Source: Pacificispira sp002696645
GTDB taxonomy: Bacteria; Pseudomonadota; Alphaproteobacteria; UBA8366; Aestuariispiraceae
NCBI RefSeq assembly: GCF_048892425.1
Contig: NZ_JBLZHU010000002.1
Location: 186,001-250,000, forward strand
Direction of reading: 5' to 3'
DNA length: 64,000 nucleotides
Shown: piece by piece, positions 17,487 through 25,553 of the stretch
Numbering within the stretch: position 1 is the first letter of the stretch
Layout: each line of letters starts with the position of its first letter
Position numbers and translations under genes: made by a program
Notes under the pieces: generated by a model
Database searches by the model: none
What the model saw: the letters and a program-made list of their open reading frames with translations, nothing else
What the model was told of the DNA's origin: nothing

Positions 17487-18077
17487 ATGGGCAAGGCGAA
17501 AAAGGCAAAAGAGGCCGCCCTTAAGAACACCCGGCAAGATGACAAAAGCTTGTGGGAGGCGGTGAAGGCCAGCGCCAAGCCTGTACGCCGGGATACGATT
17601 TTCCGCGATAGCCTGGGGACCCTGGAAAAGGCCGCCCCGCCTGCGGCGAAAGTGTCAAAGACGAAACGGGCGGCGCCCTTTCGGGCCCCATCGACGGTCC
17701 TTCCCCCGGCGCGCCCCAATCCGAAACCACATTTCCTGAGCCATGGCTGTGCGCCGGGCGTGGATCGCCGCACGGCAGAACGCCTGCATAAGGGGAAGAT
17801 GTCTATCGAAGGGCGTCTGGACCTGCATGGCATGAGCCGCGATGCCGCCCATCAGGCGACGCTGGGTTTTGTCACCAATGCGCGGCTGTCTGGTAAACGC
17901 TGCATCCTGATCGTCACCGGCAAGGGCAAGGGGATTCTTCAGTCGGATCTGCCCCATTGGTTGAACCTGCCACCCCTGCGCGACCAGATCCTCAGCTTTT
18001 CCCATGCACGGCCTCAGGACGGGGGCAGCGGGGCCGTTTATGTGCTGTTGAAACGGGATCGGGGGATCAGTGGATGA
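17487..18077 (+). CDS. Smr-domain protein
   Basis: A 196-residue protein. The first 90 residues are basic and low in complexity. The C-terminal Smr domain carries RLDLHGMSRDAAHQ with the conserved LDLHG, then LIVTGKGKG and FSHARPQDGGSGAVYVLLKR. Smr domains act as DNA or RNA endonucleases. It begins 12 bp after lutC and overlaps the next gene by 4 bp. Outside this strain the usual upstream neighbour is mltA. Confidence 0.9.
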   Translation: MGKAKKAKEAALKNTRQDDKSLWEAVKASAKPVRRDTIFRDSLGTLEKAAPPAAKVSKTKRAAPFRAPSTVLPPARPNPKPHFLSHGCAPGVDRRTAERLHKGKMSIEGRLDLHGMSRDAAHQATLGFVTNARLSGKRCILIVTGKGKGILQSDLPHWLNLPPLRDQILSFSHARPQDGGSGAVYVLLKRDRGISG

Positions 18078-18424
18078 CAACCCCCTTTGGTCAGAAGGTC
18101 CGGGAAATGCGGCACGAGACAGGCACCACACTGAAGGACCTGGCCGACGCGCTGGGTGTCAGTCAGGCTTATCTCAGCGCGCTTGAGACCGGGCGCAGGC
18201 CGCGTCCAACACCTGCACGGGTGGACCAGATCTGCGCCTATTTCGGGATCATCTGGGACGAGGCGGAAGCCCTGAAAGACTTGGCCCGTCTGTCCCAGCC
18301 CCGCATCACCATTGATACGACGGGCCTGTCACCGGATGCGACGGAACTGGCCAATCGCCTGTCTCAACGAATCCGACGGCTGGATGCAAAAACGGTGCGC
18401 CGCCTGTTGGACATTATGGAATAG
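18074..18424 (+). CDS. XRE-family transcriptional regulator
   Basis: A 116-residue protein starting at the ATG that overlaps the smr stop. A helix-turn-helix of the Cro/CI type fills the N-terminal half (TTLKDLADALGVSQAYLSAL, residues about 16-35), followed by ETGRRPRPTPARVDQICAYF. The C-terminal part is helical and may mediate dimerisation. Its targets are unknown; convergent lrgB ends 4 bp away. Confidence 0.88.
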   Translation: MTTPFGQKVREMRHETGTTLKDLADALGVSQAYLSALETGRRPRPTPARVDQICAYFGIIWDEAEALKDLARLSQPRITIDTTGLSPDATELANRLSQRIRRLDAKTVRRLLDIME

Positions 18425-18428
18425 GGTT

Positions 18429-19151
18429 TCAGAAGAACAGGCTGGCAAGGACCGGCACCAGAATGGCGGTGGTCAGGCCGTTCAGGCCCATGGCGACGGC
18501 GGCAAAGACACCGGCGATCTGGTTGACCTGAAAAGCGCGTGCCGTGCCGATGCCATGGGCGGCGATGCCCACCGCAAAGCCCCTTGCGCGCCAATCATGA
18601 ATGCGCAGCAGGTTTAACAGTGGGGTGACAACAATCGCCCCCGTGATGCCGGTCGCAACCACCAATCCGGCCGACAGGGACGGCAAGCCACCAATCCGTT
18701 CTGAAATCCCCATTGCAATGGGGGTGGTGACGGATTTCGGGGCCAGGGACAGCAGGCTTTGCGTTTCCGCGCCCAGGGCGGCGGCCACAACCAGCGCCAC
18801 GGTCACGGCGGTAATAACGCCTGCCGCCAGGGCCGCGGCCATCGGCAGAGCGGCGCGTCGGACCCGGGGTAAATTGTTGTACAGCGGAACCGCCAGGGCG
18901 ACAGTGGCGGGTCCCAACAGGAAATGCACGAATTGCGCGCCTTCGAAATAGGTCTGATAGGGCGTGTCGGTGATCAGTAACAGGGCGATCAGCAAGGCTG
19001 CGGCGATGGCGACGGGATTTACGATCGGGTTTGATCCGGATCGGGTGAAGGCGATATAGCCCATGCCATAGGCAATCAGTGTCACGGTCAGCCATAACAG
19101 CGGTGTCTGGGCCAGATAGACCCAGATATCATCGGGTGTGCTGGCGATCAT
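18429..19151 (-). CDS. lrgB: LrgB family protein
   Basis: A 240-residue integral membrane protein, starting at the ATG that overlaps the lrgA stop. Several hydrophobic helices are visible; the family signature lies around LAPKSVTTPIAMGISERIGG and the GITGAIVVTPLLNLL segment. LrgB/CidB proteins work with LrgA-type holin-like partners in membrane integrity, murein hydrolase control, or export of small organic acids such as pyruvate or glycolate. The lut cassette upstream on the other strand may hint at carboxylate flux, but that is speculative. Confidence 0.9.
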   Translation of the reverse strand: MIASTPDDIWVYLAQTPLLWLTVTLIAYGMGYIAFTRSGSNPIVNPVAIAAALLIALLLITDTPYQTYFEGAQFVHFLLGPATVALAVPLYNNLPRVRRAALPMAAALAAGVITAVTVALVVAAALGAETQSLLSLAPKSVTTPIAMGISERIGGLPSLSAGLVVATGITGAIVVTPLLNLLRIHDWRARGFAVGIAAHGIGTARAFQVNQIAGVFAAVAMGLNGLTTAILVPVLASLFF

Positions 19152-19519
19152 GGCTTGTGATCCTCCCCCTGTGCGGGGTGGCCGGTCAGGCGCGCGACGG
19201 CGACGAATGTCAGCGCGCCCACGGCAATCGCTGCGACCGTGCTGATGATAACAGCCGCCAATAGGGGCAGCCATTCCACTTGTAATCGATCCGCATGCTG
19301 GATCAATCCAACACTGGCGGGAACGAATAACAGGGACAGATGCTTCAACAGGCCAGAGGATGTTGTTTCCAACCACGGCGTGGGCGTCCGATACACCATC
19401 AGACCAATCAGAAGATAGAACAGCCCCACAACAGGCCCGGGAATAGGCAATCCTGTCAGCACGGCGGTGACTTCGCCGGCCAATTGGCAGATCAGGAGCA
19501 AGGTAAAGGCGCGTAACAT
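19148..19519 (-). CDS. lrgA: LrgA/CidA family holin-like protein
   Basis: A 123-residue protein with four membrane helices, the usual size. The family block LPIPGPVVGLFYLLIGLM is near residue 24, and LSLLFVPASVGLIQH near residue 62. It is translationally coupled to lrgB by a 4-bp overlap. The C terminus is short and polar (GHPAQGEDHKP). No LytTR or LysR-type regulator is next to the pair. Confidence 0.9.
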   Translation of the reverse strand: MLRAFTLLLICQLAGEVTAVLTGLPIPGPVVGLFYLLIGLMVYRTPTPWLETTSSGLLKHLSLLFVPASVGLIQHADRLQVEWLPLLAAVIISTVAAIAVGALTFVAVARLTGHPAQGEDHKP

Positions 19520-19580
19520 CCTGTTAGCTTAGGACGTGTTTGCACCAGAGGCGACGAGAATTTTACGACTTCAGGGCGTC

Positions 19581-20306
19581 TTATACCCGCACGAACAGGT
19601 TGATGATCGCACCCAACGGCCCGGTCAGGCGCAGCGGAGCATCCGTCGCCACAAGACAGATACAGCTTTCGCCTTCTCCTGCGACGGGGCGGTGGTCAAT
19701 GCTGCCATCGCTGATGGCGACATCGCCTTTGGCGAAAGTGCCGATTTCATCCTTGTAGCTGCCCTGCAGGATCAGAACCAATTCGTTTCCATCATGCGTA
19801 TGCTGCGGAACGGCTTTCCCAGCGGGCACTTTCAACAGGAAGGATCGCTTTCCGGCCTTGGATTCATCACTGTTGGACAGGGTAATTTCCGCTGTTTCAA
19901 TGCCCATCCCCAATCGTTTCCAGGCCACCGTGTCCAAATCCCCGCCCAGATAGCGTTGAATAGCGCGCGGCAGGATCGATGCCTGTCTGTCGACAACAGC
20001 ATGCTTTTGGCTTGCGGAGGCCGGCAGGCCATCCAGATCAGATGAATCCAATGCAGCCAGCGCGGCCTCAAGGGCACCTGCCGACAGGTCCATCGGCGGC
20101 ATGGTGGCGAATAGGGCCCCCCCGATGGCTTCCAGCCGGGATAACTCGGATCGGCAGGCCGAACACAGCGTCAAATGGGATGCGACGACCAGGGATGCCG
20201 CCTCGTCCAGGGTTCCAGCCGCATAGTCCAGCAACAGATCTTCGGACAGATGATGGACCGGTTCGGCCGTGCGCGGCTTTACCGCGACAGAATGTGCAGC
20301 CGTCAT
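19581..20306 (-). CDS. chrR: ChrR-type anti-sigma factor
   Basis: A 241-residue protein of two domains. The N-terminal zinc anti-sigma domain has VHHLSEDLLLDYAAG and HLTLCSACR, supplying the H-x3-C-x2-C zinc site. The C-terminal cupin holds HTHDGNELVLILQGSY and DHRP, matching the second zinc site that senses singlet oxygen in the Rhodobacter ChrR. It would hold the adjacent ECF sigma factor inactive until stress. Its start overlaps the sigma gene by 4 bp. Confidence 0.93.
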   Translation of the reverse strand: MTAAHSVAVKPRTAEPVHHLSEDLLLDYAAGTLDEAASLVVASHLTLCSACRSELSRLEAIGGALFATMPPMDLSAGALEAALAALDSSDLDGLPASASQKHAVVDRQASILPRAIQRYLGGDLDTVAWKRLGMGIETAEITLSNSDESKAGKRSFLLKVPAGKAVPQHTHDGNELVLILQGSYKDEIGTFAKGDVAISDGSIDHRPVAGEGESCICLVATDAPLRLTGPLGAIINLFVRV

Positions 20307-20872
20307 AATTCCGTATCTCCTAAAAGACTGCGAAGCTTGCCCATTGCCAGCCTCAGCCGGGATTTCACCGTGCCCAAGGGCAGCCCGGTTTCGTCCGCGA
20401 TCTCGCTATGGGCCTTGTCTTCGTAGAATGCCATTCTCAACATAACCGCTTGTTCTTCCGGCAACTGATCCATCGCCGCTGCAATGGTTCGTGCCGTTTG
20501 ATCCTCAACCACCTTATCGTCCTGCATTGGTTCCGCAGCGGGTTGCAGCAGGGGATCGTCCGGATCCAGTTCCGGCCGGTTGATCCGGCGAAAGGCGTCG
20601 ATGCGCTTGTTACGCGCAATTGTGAACACCCAGGTCGCCACCGATGCCTGACTGGCGTCAAAGCTGTTTGCCTTACGCCACACCATCAACATTGCCTCTT
20701 GGGCAAATTCTTCTGCAGCGGCATTGTCTGATCCGCTGCGCATCATATACGCCTTGATGCGGGGCGCGAAATAGGCAAACAGGCCCGCAAACGCATCCCG
20801 ATCCTGACACCCGGCCAGGCGCTGCATCCATTCTACAAGCTGTTGCGAGTCGGCATGGTGAGCGTCTGTCAT
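20303..20872 (-). CDS. rpoE: ECF sigma factor paired with ChrR (RpoE-like)
   Basis: The frame extends upstream, but I choose the ATG at 20872 (MTDAHHADSQQL), giving 189 residues, the usual size. Region 2 reads AEEFAQEAMLMVWRKANSFD and VATWVFTIARNKRIDAFRR; region 4 reads HSEIADETGLPLGTVKSRLR. With ChrR it forms a singlet-oxygen type response module. A TGATCC-N18-TATTCC promoter upstream suggests that it activates its own transcription. Confidence 0.92.
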   Translation of the reverse strand: MTDAHHADSQQLVEWMQRLAGCQDRDAFAGLFAYFAPRIKAYMMRSGSDNAAAEEFAQEAMLMVWRKANSFDASQASVATWVFTIARNKRIDAFRRINRPELDPDDPLLQPAAEPMQDDKVVEDQTARTIAAAMDQLPEEQAVMLRMAFYEDKAHSEIADETGLPLGTVKSRLRLAMGKLRSLLGDTEL

Positions 20873-20988
20873 AAACTTTTTCTTGGACCCTGTCCTGATG
20901 ACGTGAGAGCGTGGCTGTCGAAGACGATTGTGAGATCGTGAAGACAGGCCTATTCCCTCTATGACTACCGTTGACTGATCCATAATGG

Positions 20989-21018
20989 GGAATACGAAAG
21001 CTTTGCTGTGCCGGATCA
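20989..21018 (-). promoter_or_regulatory. candidate ECF-sigma autoregulated promoter of rpoE-chrR
   Basis: On the minus strand TGATCC (21018-21013) is followed after exactly 18 bp by TATTCC (20994-20989). The Rhodobacter RpoE consensus has TGATCC at -35 and a TA-rich -10 box about 18 bp away, so the match is good at -35 and fair at -10. Transcription would begin about 110 bp before the chosen rpoE start. Confidence 0.6.
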
Positions 21019-21132
21019 TTGGCATATTCAAAAAATAGCCTTATTTAGAAGGCATGGTAAAGTGGTCTTCATCCTTACACAGGGAAGGGTGATAGGCTTG
21101 GATTAAACTCAGACCGGCAATGAAGTGAGACC

Positions 21133-21681
21133 ATGACCCGCATTCAAAGACTTATGCCCATCCTGCCCCAGGCTATTTCGCGCATGCTGATAGGGGCTTT
21201 TGCCCTGTTATTGGTTGTGACCAGCCCTGGTTATGCGCAAGACCATAAATCATTGGGCGAATTTGGGGATTGGCAAGCCTATACCTATCAGCAGGGTGGC
21301 GGCGAACGCTGTACGATGGCGTCCAAGCCCTTGAAGGATGAAGGGGATTATTCCAAACGCGGACCGATCTGGGCCTTTGTGATGCACCGTCCGAAGGAAG
21401 GGGCGACCGGTGAAGTCGGATTCCAGATGGGTTATCCGATTAAGGAGGGCTCTTTGGTGAAGCTGGAAATCGGCGGGGCGAAGTTCGATTTGTATACCAG
21501 CGGGGAAGGTGCCTATGCCTGGCGCGAGGATGAGCCCAGAATTGTCCAGACCATGCGCGCCGGGGCAACAATGACGGTGACCGGCACGTCCACCCGGGGC
21601 ACGGTGACCAAGGATATCTATTCGCTGACCGGCTTTACTGCGGCGAATGAGACGATAAACAAGGCCTGTGGCGTTCCATAA
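21133..21681 (+). CDS. invasion-associated locus B (IalB) family protein
   Basis: A 182-residue secreted protein. The N terminus is a signal peptide (LLVVTSPGYAQ, cleavage after AQ about residue 37). The mature part begins with GEFGDWQAYTYQ, matching the FGDW motif of IalB proteins, and carries two cysteines (RCTMASK, KACGVP) likely to form a disulfide. The family was named in Bartonella; in free-living bacteria its role is unknown. It diverges from the sigma/ChrR pair. Confidence 0.85.
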   Translation: MTRIQRLMPILPQAISRMLIGAFALLLVVTSPGYAQDHKSLGEFGDWQAYTYQQGGGERCTMASKPLKDEGDYSKRGPIWAFVMHRPKEGATGEVGFQMGYPIKEGSLVKLEIGGAKFDLYTSGEGAYAWREDEPRIVQTMRAGATMTVTGTSTRGTVTKDIYSLTGFTAANETINKACGVP

Positions 21682-21693
21682 GACACCGGCCCA

Positions 21694-21897
21694 TCAGGTT
21701 TTGGGTGCGGCGGGGCCGAAGCTTTCTTCTAATTCGGCCTCCAGTGTTTTCAGGTCTTCCGGGACGGGCAGGCCTTCTGCGCGCATTGTGCCAAACAGGG
21801 TATGAAGGCGCATTTGTATTTCATGGGCGTTGCCCGGATCTCCGCTGATCTGGGACAGTAGAAGCGAGATTTCAGCCTTGTATTCTTCGAATGCCAC
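21694..21897 (-). CDS. small conserved-looking hypothetical protein
   Basis: The frame is open to an ATG at 21969, but a strong ribosome site (AAAGGAG, 8 nt before a GTG) points to a GTG start at 21897 and a 67-residue product. The protein is acidic and helical (VAFEEYKAEISLLLSQI, then LHTLFGTMRAEGLPVPEDL), with no membrane segment or cysteine. I do not recognise a family. It converges on the IalB-like gene and lies just before rlmN. Confidence 0.65.
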   Translation of the reverse strand: MAFEEYKAEISLLLSQISGDPGNAHEIQMRLHTLFGTMRAEGLPVPEDLKTLEAELEESFGPAAPKT

Positions 21898-21993
21898 GGG
21901 ATCGTCTCCTTTGGTTCTGTTGGTCGCCAGTTTACACAGACCCCCTTTGGACGGTATGACCTGCATCAAACGCGATGGATTTCTTTAGGATAG

Positions 21994-23190
21994 ATGATGA
22001 GCGACGTCGCCCAACTCAATGATTTTCTGCCAGGGGGTGCCCTTGCGCCCATTTCAGGGCCCCTGGTGGATACGCGCATTCCCCTGATCGGGTTGGATCG
22101 TGAAGGTCTGGCCAAGGTCGTCGCGGATATGGGCGAACCAGCCTTTCGGGCGAAACAGCTGTATAGCTGGATGTATTATCGTGGATCGTCGGAATTCAGC
22201 GCGATGACAGATCTGTCCAAGGCCTTTCGGGCGCGCCTGGAAGAAACCTGTCATATCAATCGCCCGCGCGTGTCGATGCATCAGAAATCTACGGACGGCA
22301 CGGAAAAGTGGCTGCTGCGCTATGAAGATGGCAATGAGGCGGAAATGGTGTTCATCCCGGAAGTTGACCGGGGGACATTGTGCATTTCGTCCCAGGTCGG
22401 GTGTTCACTGACCTGCACTTTCTGTCATACCGGCACGCAGAAGCTGGTGCGAAACCTGACGCCAGGCGATATCGTTGGTCAGGTCATGCTGGCCCGGGAT
22501 TCCCTGAATGATTGGGGCAAGGCAGAAGATGGCGACCGCCGCATCACCAATATCGTTCTGATGGGGATGGGGGAGCCACTGTATAATACCGATAACGTGC
22601 TGGCCGCGATGCGCCTGGTCGCCGACGGGGATGGCATTGCGATCAGCCGCCGCCGGATCACGTTGTCGACGTCCGGCGTGGTGCCCGACATCAAGCGCGT
22701 GGGCGAGGAAATGGGCCTGTCGCTGGCTGTGTCGCTGCATGCTGTGCGCGACGAATTGCGCAATCAGATCGTTCCGATCAATCGCAAATATCCCATCGCG
22801 CAATTGATGGCAGCGGTGAAGGAGTATCCAGGCCTGACCAATTCTAGGCGTGTGACCTGGGAATATGTCATGCTGAAGGGCGTGAATGATTCCGATGCCG
22901 ATGCCCGGGCCTTGCTGCGCATCACGGAAGGCATTCCGTCGAAAATGAACCTGATTCCGTTCAATCCCTGGCCGGGCAGTGACTATGAATGTTCCGACCC
23001 GGATCGGATGCAGCGTTTTCTGGCCATCCTGCACAAGGCCGGGATGGTGGCGACGATCCGCAAGACACGCGGTCAGGATATTCTGGCCGCCTGTGGTCAG
23101 CTTAAGTCTGAAAGTGAACGGATTGGCAAGCGGGAGCGGGATCGCATTGCTGCATTGCGGGCGGAGAAAGAGGCGGCTGTCGGGCTTTAG
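21994..23190 (+). CDS. rlmN: dual-specificity 23S rRNA/tRNA adenine-C2 methyltransferase RlmN
   Basis: A 398-residue radical SAM enzyme. The cluster motif CSLTCTFCHTG (CxxxCxxC) lies near residue 134; GMGEPLYN and RRITLSTSGVVPDI follow. The cysteine near the C terminus in ILAACGQL is the second catalytic cysteine. It methylates A2503 of 23S rRNA and A37 of some tRNAs. A second ATG three bases downstream is an equal candidate start. Its stop overlaps that of the convergent tetR-like gene. Confidence 0.95.
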   Translation: MMSDVAQLNDFLPGGALAPISGPLVDTRIPLIGLDREGLAKVVADMGEPAFRAKQLYSWMYYRGSSEFSAMTDLSKAFRARLEETCHINRPRVSMHQKSTDGTEKWLLRYEDGNEAEMVFIPEVDRGTLCISSQVGCSLTCTFCHTGTQKLVRNLTPGDIVGQVMLARDSLNDWGKAEDGDRRITNIVLMGMGEPLYNTDNVLAAMRLVADGDGIAISRRRITLSTSGVVPDIKRVGEEMGLSLAVSLHAVRDELRNQIVPINRKYPIAQLMAAVKEYPGLTNSRRVTWEYVMLKGVNDSDADARALLRITEGIPSKMNLIPFNPWPGSDYECSDPDRMQRFLAILHKAGMVATIRKTRGQDILAACGQLKSESERIGKRERDRIAALRAEKEAAVGL

Positions 23191-23849
23191 CTTTTTTCAA
23201 CCCCGGAATCCGGAAATCCACCGGTCAGCAGAAAATTCCGAACATCATCGGGCGTAGGCAGCCTGTGCATCACTGTGCTGTCTGTCAGAACTTCCGCATA
23301 GTAGGGCAGGTTGCGCAGGCGCTCTTCCTGAGTTTCCTTGATTTGCATCGCGTTATAGCCGGTTTGGTGGAAATAGGTAACGCGCGCCCGAATGATGGCC
23401 GCCTTGTCCTGAAAACCCATGGCTTTGAAGACCGATGTTAACTGGTCGATCCGTTTGATTTCAATTGTCTTAAGGACCTCAGCGGTGCGCGGGGAACTGT
23501 GGGCCCAGTCCCGGATTGCATTGTCATAGCGCGGATCCACAGTGCCGTCTAAGACCAGCACACGCACATAGGCCAGATATTGGCGCATGCCGTCCGGGCC
23601 TGCTGCTTCGATGGCCTCAGTAAAGGGATCACTATTGGTTCGGGCCCAATCCTGACGCACGTCTTCCAGCAGGTCTTCCAATTTGCGATATTGCCAGTAA
23701 AACGCACCTGTCGTTGCGTTCAAAGATTCGGACAGACTGCGCAATCGGACGCCCGATATGCCTTTTTCGATTAGAACAGTGCGTGCCGCCTTGACCCAAT
23801 CGTCTCGTGTCAGGGTGCGCGTTGCGCTGGAAGCATCCTTCTGATTCAA
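23187..23849 (-). CDS. TetR-family regulator
   Basis: A 220-residue protein with an N-terminal helix-turn-helix (SGVRLRSLSESLNATTGAFY, residues about 36-55) preceded by WVKAARTVLIEKGI. The C-terminal ligand domain is divergent. It reads away from the TRAP transporter operon, and two palindromes in the shared promoter region are likely its operators. It probably responds to the compound the transporter imports. Confidence 0.9.
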   Translation of the reverse strand: MNQKDASSATRTLTRDDWVKAARTVLIEKGISGVRLRSLSESLNATTGAFYWQYRKLEDLLEDVRQDWARTNSDPFTEAIEAAGPDGMRQYLAYVRVLVLDGTVDPRYDNAIRDWAHSSPRTAEVLKTIEIKRIDQLTSVFKAMGFQDKAAIIRARVTYFHQTGYNAMQIKETQEERLRNLPYYAEVLTDSTVMHRLPTPDDVRNFLLTGGFPDSGVEKS

Positions 23850-23907
23850 ATTTATATCCTTGATCGACCGATGCTGTCTGGAAATTTATCATTGACTCAA
23901 TTAACCA

Positions 23908-23923
23908 CATAACGCACGTTATG
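23908..23923. promoter_or_regulatory. perfect palindrome, likely TetR operator 1
   Basis: CATAACGCACGTTATG is a perfect 7+7 inverted repeat with a 2-bp centre. It lies between the divergent TetR gene and the TRAP operon. Its centre is 23 bp (about two helical turns) from that of the second site. Confidence 0.65.
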
Positions 23924-23930
23924 CAAATAG

Positions 23931-23946
23931 CGTAACAATCGTTATG
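23931..23946. promoter_or_regulatory. imperfect palindrome, likely TetR operator 2
   Basis: CGTAACAATCGTTATG repeats the right half-site CGTTATG exactly and has a degenerate left half. The same spacing and half-site as operator 1 suggest that two dimers bind on adjacent turns, 40 bp before the dctP start. Confidence 0.55.
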
Positions 23947-23985
23947 TCCAATTATATGGGGCATGGTTCTAAATGGGAGACTCAG

Positions 23986-24972
23986 ATGATTAAGAAAATG
24001 CTCGTCGCTGCGACCATGGCCGCCGGCCTGATGGCCGCACCGGCATTCGCCGAAACCGAACTGAAAATCGCAACCGATTCCGGGGACCGGGATTCACCAT
24101 CCGGTCAGGCCATCGCCAGTTGGGCTAAGGCCATTGAGGAAGGCTCAAACGGGGAGATCAAGGTAAAGCTATTCTATCAGAATGAACTGGGCGGTCAGTT
24201 GGAGGTTTTTGACCTCTTTGTTGCGGGGGAAGTGGACTTGATGCTGTCTTGGCCGTCTACTTCTTATGACAAGCGTATTGGTATCCTCAATACCCCATAT
24301 ATGGTCACCTCCTGGGATGAGGCCTTTGAGGCCTATAAGCCAGGCGGCTGGGTCAATGGTGCCGTCAATCAGGTCTTCAACGATATCGGACTGAAATATT
24401 TTGGCGCCTGGCCGGAAGGCTTCAACGGTGTTGCCACACGGGGAAGTTATGCGACGGACATTGCGGGTGCGCAGAATATTAAAGTTCGCACACCGCCGAT
24501 TTTCCCCTTCCCGCAAACTCTGGAAGCCATGGGATATCAAACGGCTGCGATTGATTGGGGCGAAGTTTATACCTCGATCCAGACCGGGGTTGTGGATGGG
24601 GATGCCGGTAATGTCATTTACTGGGATTATGAATACTTCCGGGATGTTCTGGATTATTACGTCCGCACCAAGCACACTTTCGTGACCGGCAACCTGCTGG
24701 CCAATCTGGAAAGCTTTGAAAAGCTGTCGCCGGAACATCAGAAGCTGATTCAGGATGCAGCTGTTGTTGAAATGGAAAAGCAGTTTGAAGAAGCACAAGC
24801 GGAAGACCAGCACTATGTGGATTTGGCGATCCAGTCAGGGATGAAATATATCGAACTGACGGATGAACAGATCGCCCCGATTGCCAAAAAGGTACGGGCC
24901 GAAGTCTGGGCACAAATGGACAATGATGTTGGTAAGGAACTCATGGACTTGATCCGTGCGAATGTGAAATAA
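23986..24972 (+). CDS. dctP: TRAP transporter substrate-binding protein DctP
   Basis: I choose the ATG at 23986 (GGGAGA upstream), giving 328 residues with a signal peptide (MIKKMLVAATMAAGLMAAP, cleaved after AFA). The family features are LKIATDSGDRDSPSG and IKVRTPPIFPFPQTLEAMGY, where the arginine normally binds the substrate carboxylate. It is a periplasmic receptor for an organic acid. A perfect hairpin follows before dctQ, and two operator palindromes precede it. Confidence 0.93.
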   Translation: MIKKMLVAATMAAGLMAAPAFAETELKIATDSGDRDSPSGQAIASWAKAIEEGSNGEIKVKLFYQNELGGQLEVFDLFVAGEVDLMLSWPSTSYDKRIGILNTPYMVTSWDEAFEAYKPGGWVNGAVNQVFNDIGLKYFGAWPEGFNGVATRGSYATDIAGAQNIKVRTPPIFPFPQTLEAMGYQTAAIDWGEVYTSIQTGVVDGDAGNVIYWDYEYFRDVLDYYVRTKHTFVTGNLLANLESFEKLSPEHQKLIQDAAVVEMEKQFEEAQAEDQHYVDLAIQSGMKYIELTDEQIAPIAKKVRAEVWAQMDNDVGKELMDLIRANVK

Positions 24973-24979
24973 AGGTACT

Positions 24980-25006
24980 GGGCCGCTGTCGAAATGACAG
25001 CGGCCC
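24980..25006 (+). terminator. strong hairpin between dctP and dctQ
   Basis: An 11-bp perfect stem, GGGCCGCTGTC with GACAGCGGCCC, closes a GAAAT loop. No T-run follows, so it more likely stabilises the dctP message or attenuates transcription than ends it. It would favour a high ratio of binding protein to membrane subunits. Confidence 0.6.
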
Positions 25007-25037
25007 ATTGCTTTGGGCTATTGGTGGGGGTGTGCGC

Positions 25038-25550
25038 GTGTTGCAGATTCTTGAAAAAGTCGACCGGGTGATTATGGGCATTATGGGCCTGGTTGTGATT
25101 GTCACCAATCTCGCTGTCACCGGGTTTATTTTGTTTCTGGTTTTGGCCCGTTTCGTATTGGGCTGGTCCGTCGTCGGGGTGCTGGAAATGGCAACGCTGT
25201 CGGCGATTTGGCTGTATATGTGCGGGGCGGTTATCGCCGCCCGAAACAAAGAGCATCTGGTTGTTGATTTCCTGACCAATTCCATTCGCAGTGATCGGGT
25301 GCGCGCCTTCCACACGCTGGCCGTGTCGGTCATCATGGTGGTGCTCAGCCTGTTCTTTCTCAGCCTGGCACAGGATATGGTCGCCTGGTCGATCAAACGG
25401 CCGCAGACGACCGCCGCCTTGGGCCTTCCTTTGATGTTACCGCAATCGGCCATCGTGTTGGCCGCGGTGCTGTGTTCGGTCTATGCCCTGCGTGATTTTA
25501 TCCATGCGGTCCGACTGGTCTGTGTCCGGTCCCCGTCAAGGGAGGGTTGA
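25038..25550 (+). CDS. dctQ: TRAP transporter small membrane subunit DctQ
   Basis: About 170 residues with four hydrophobic helices, the DctQ architecture; VLEMATLSAIWLYMCGAVIA is the typical second-helix region and KEHLVVDFL the loop. No ATG is available early. GTG codons at 25032 and 25038 follow the GGTGGGGG ribosome-site-like stretch, so the exact start is uncertain. It sits between dctP and dctM and completes the transporter. Confidence 0.85.
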   Translation: MLQILEKVDRVIMGIMGLVVIVTNLAVTGFILFLVLARFVLGWSVVGVLEMATLSAIWLYMCGAVIAARNKEHLVVDFLTNSIRSDRVRAFHTLAVSVIMVVLSLFFLSLAQDMVAWSIKRPQTTAALGLPLMLPQSAIVLAAVLCSVYALRDFIHAVRLVCVRSPSREG

Positions 25551-25553
25551 CCC

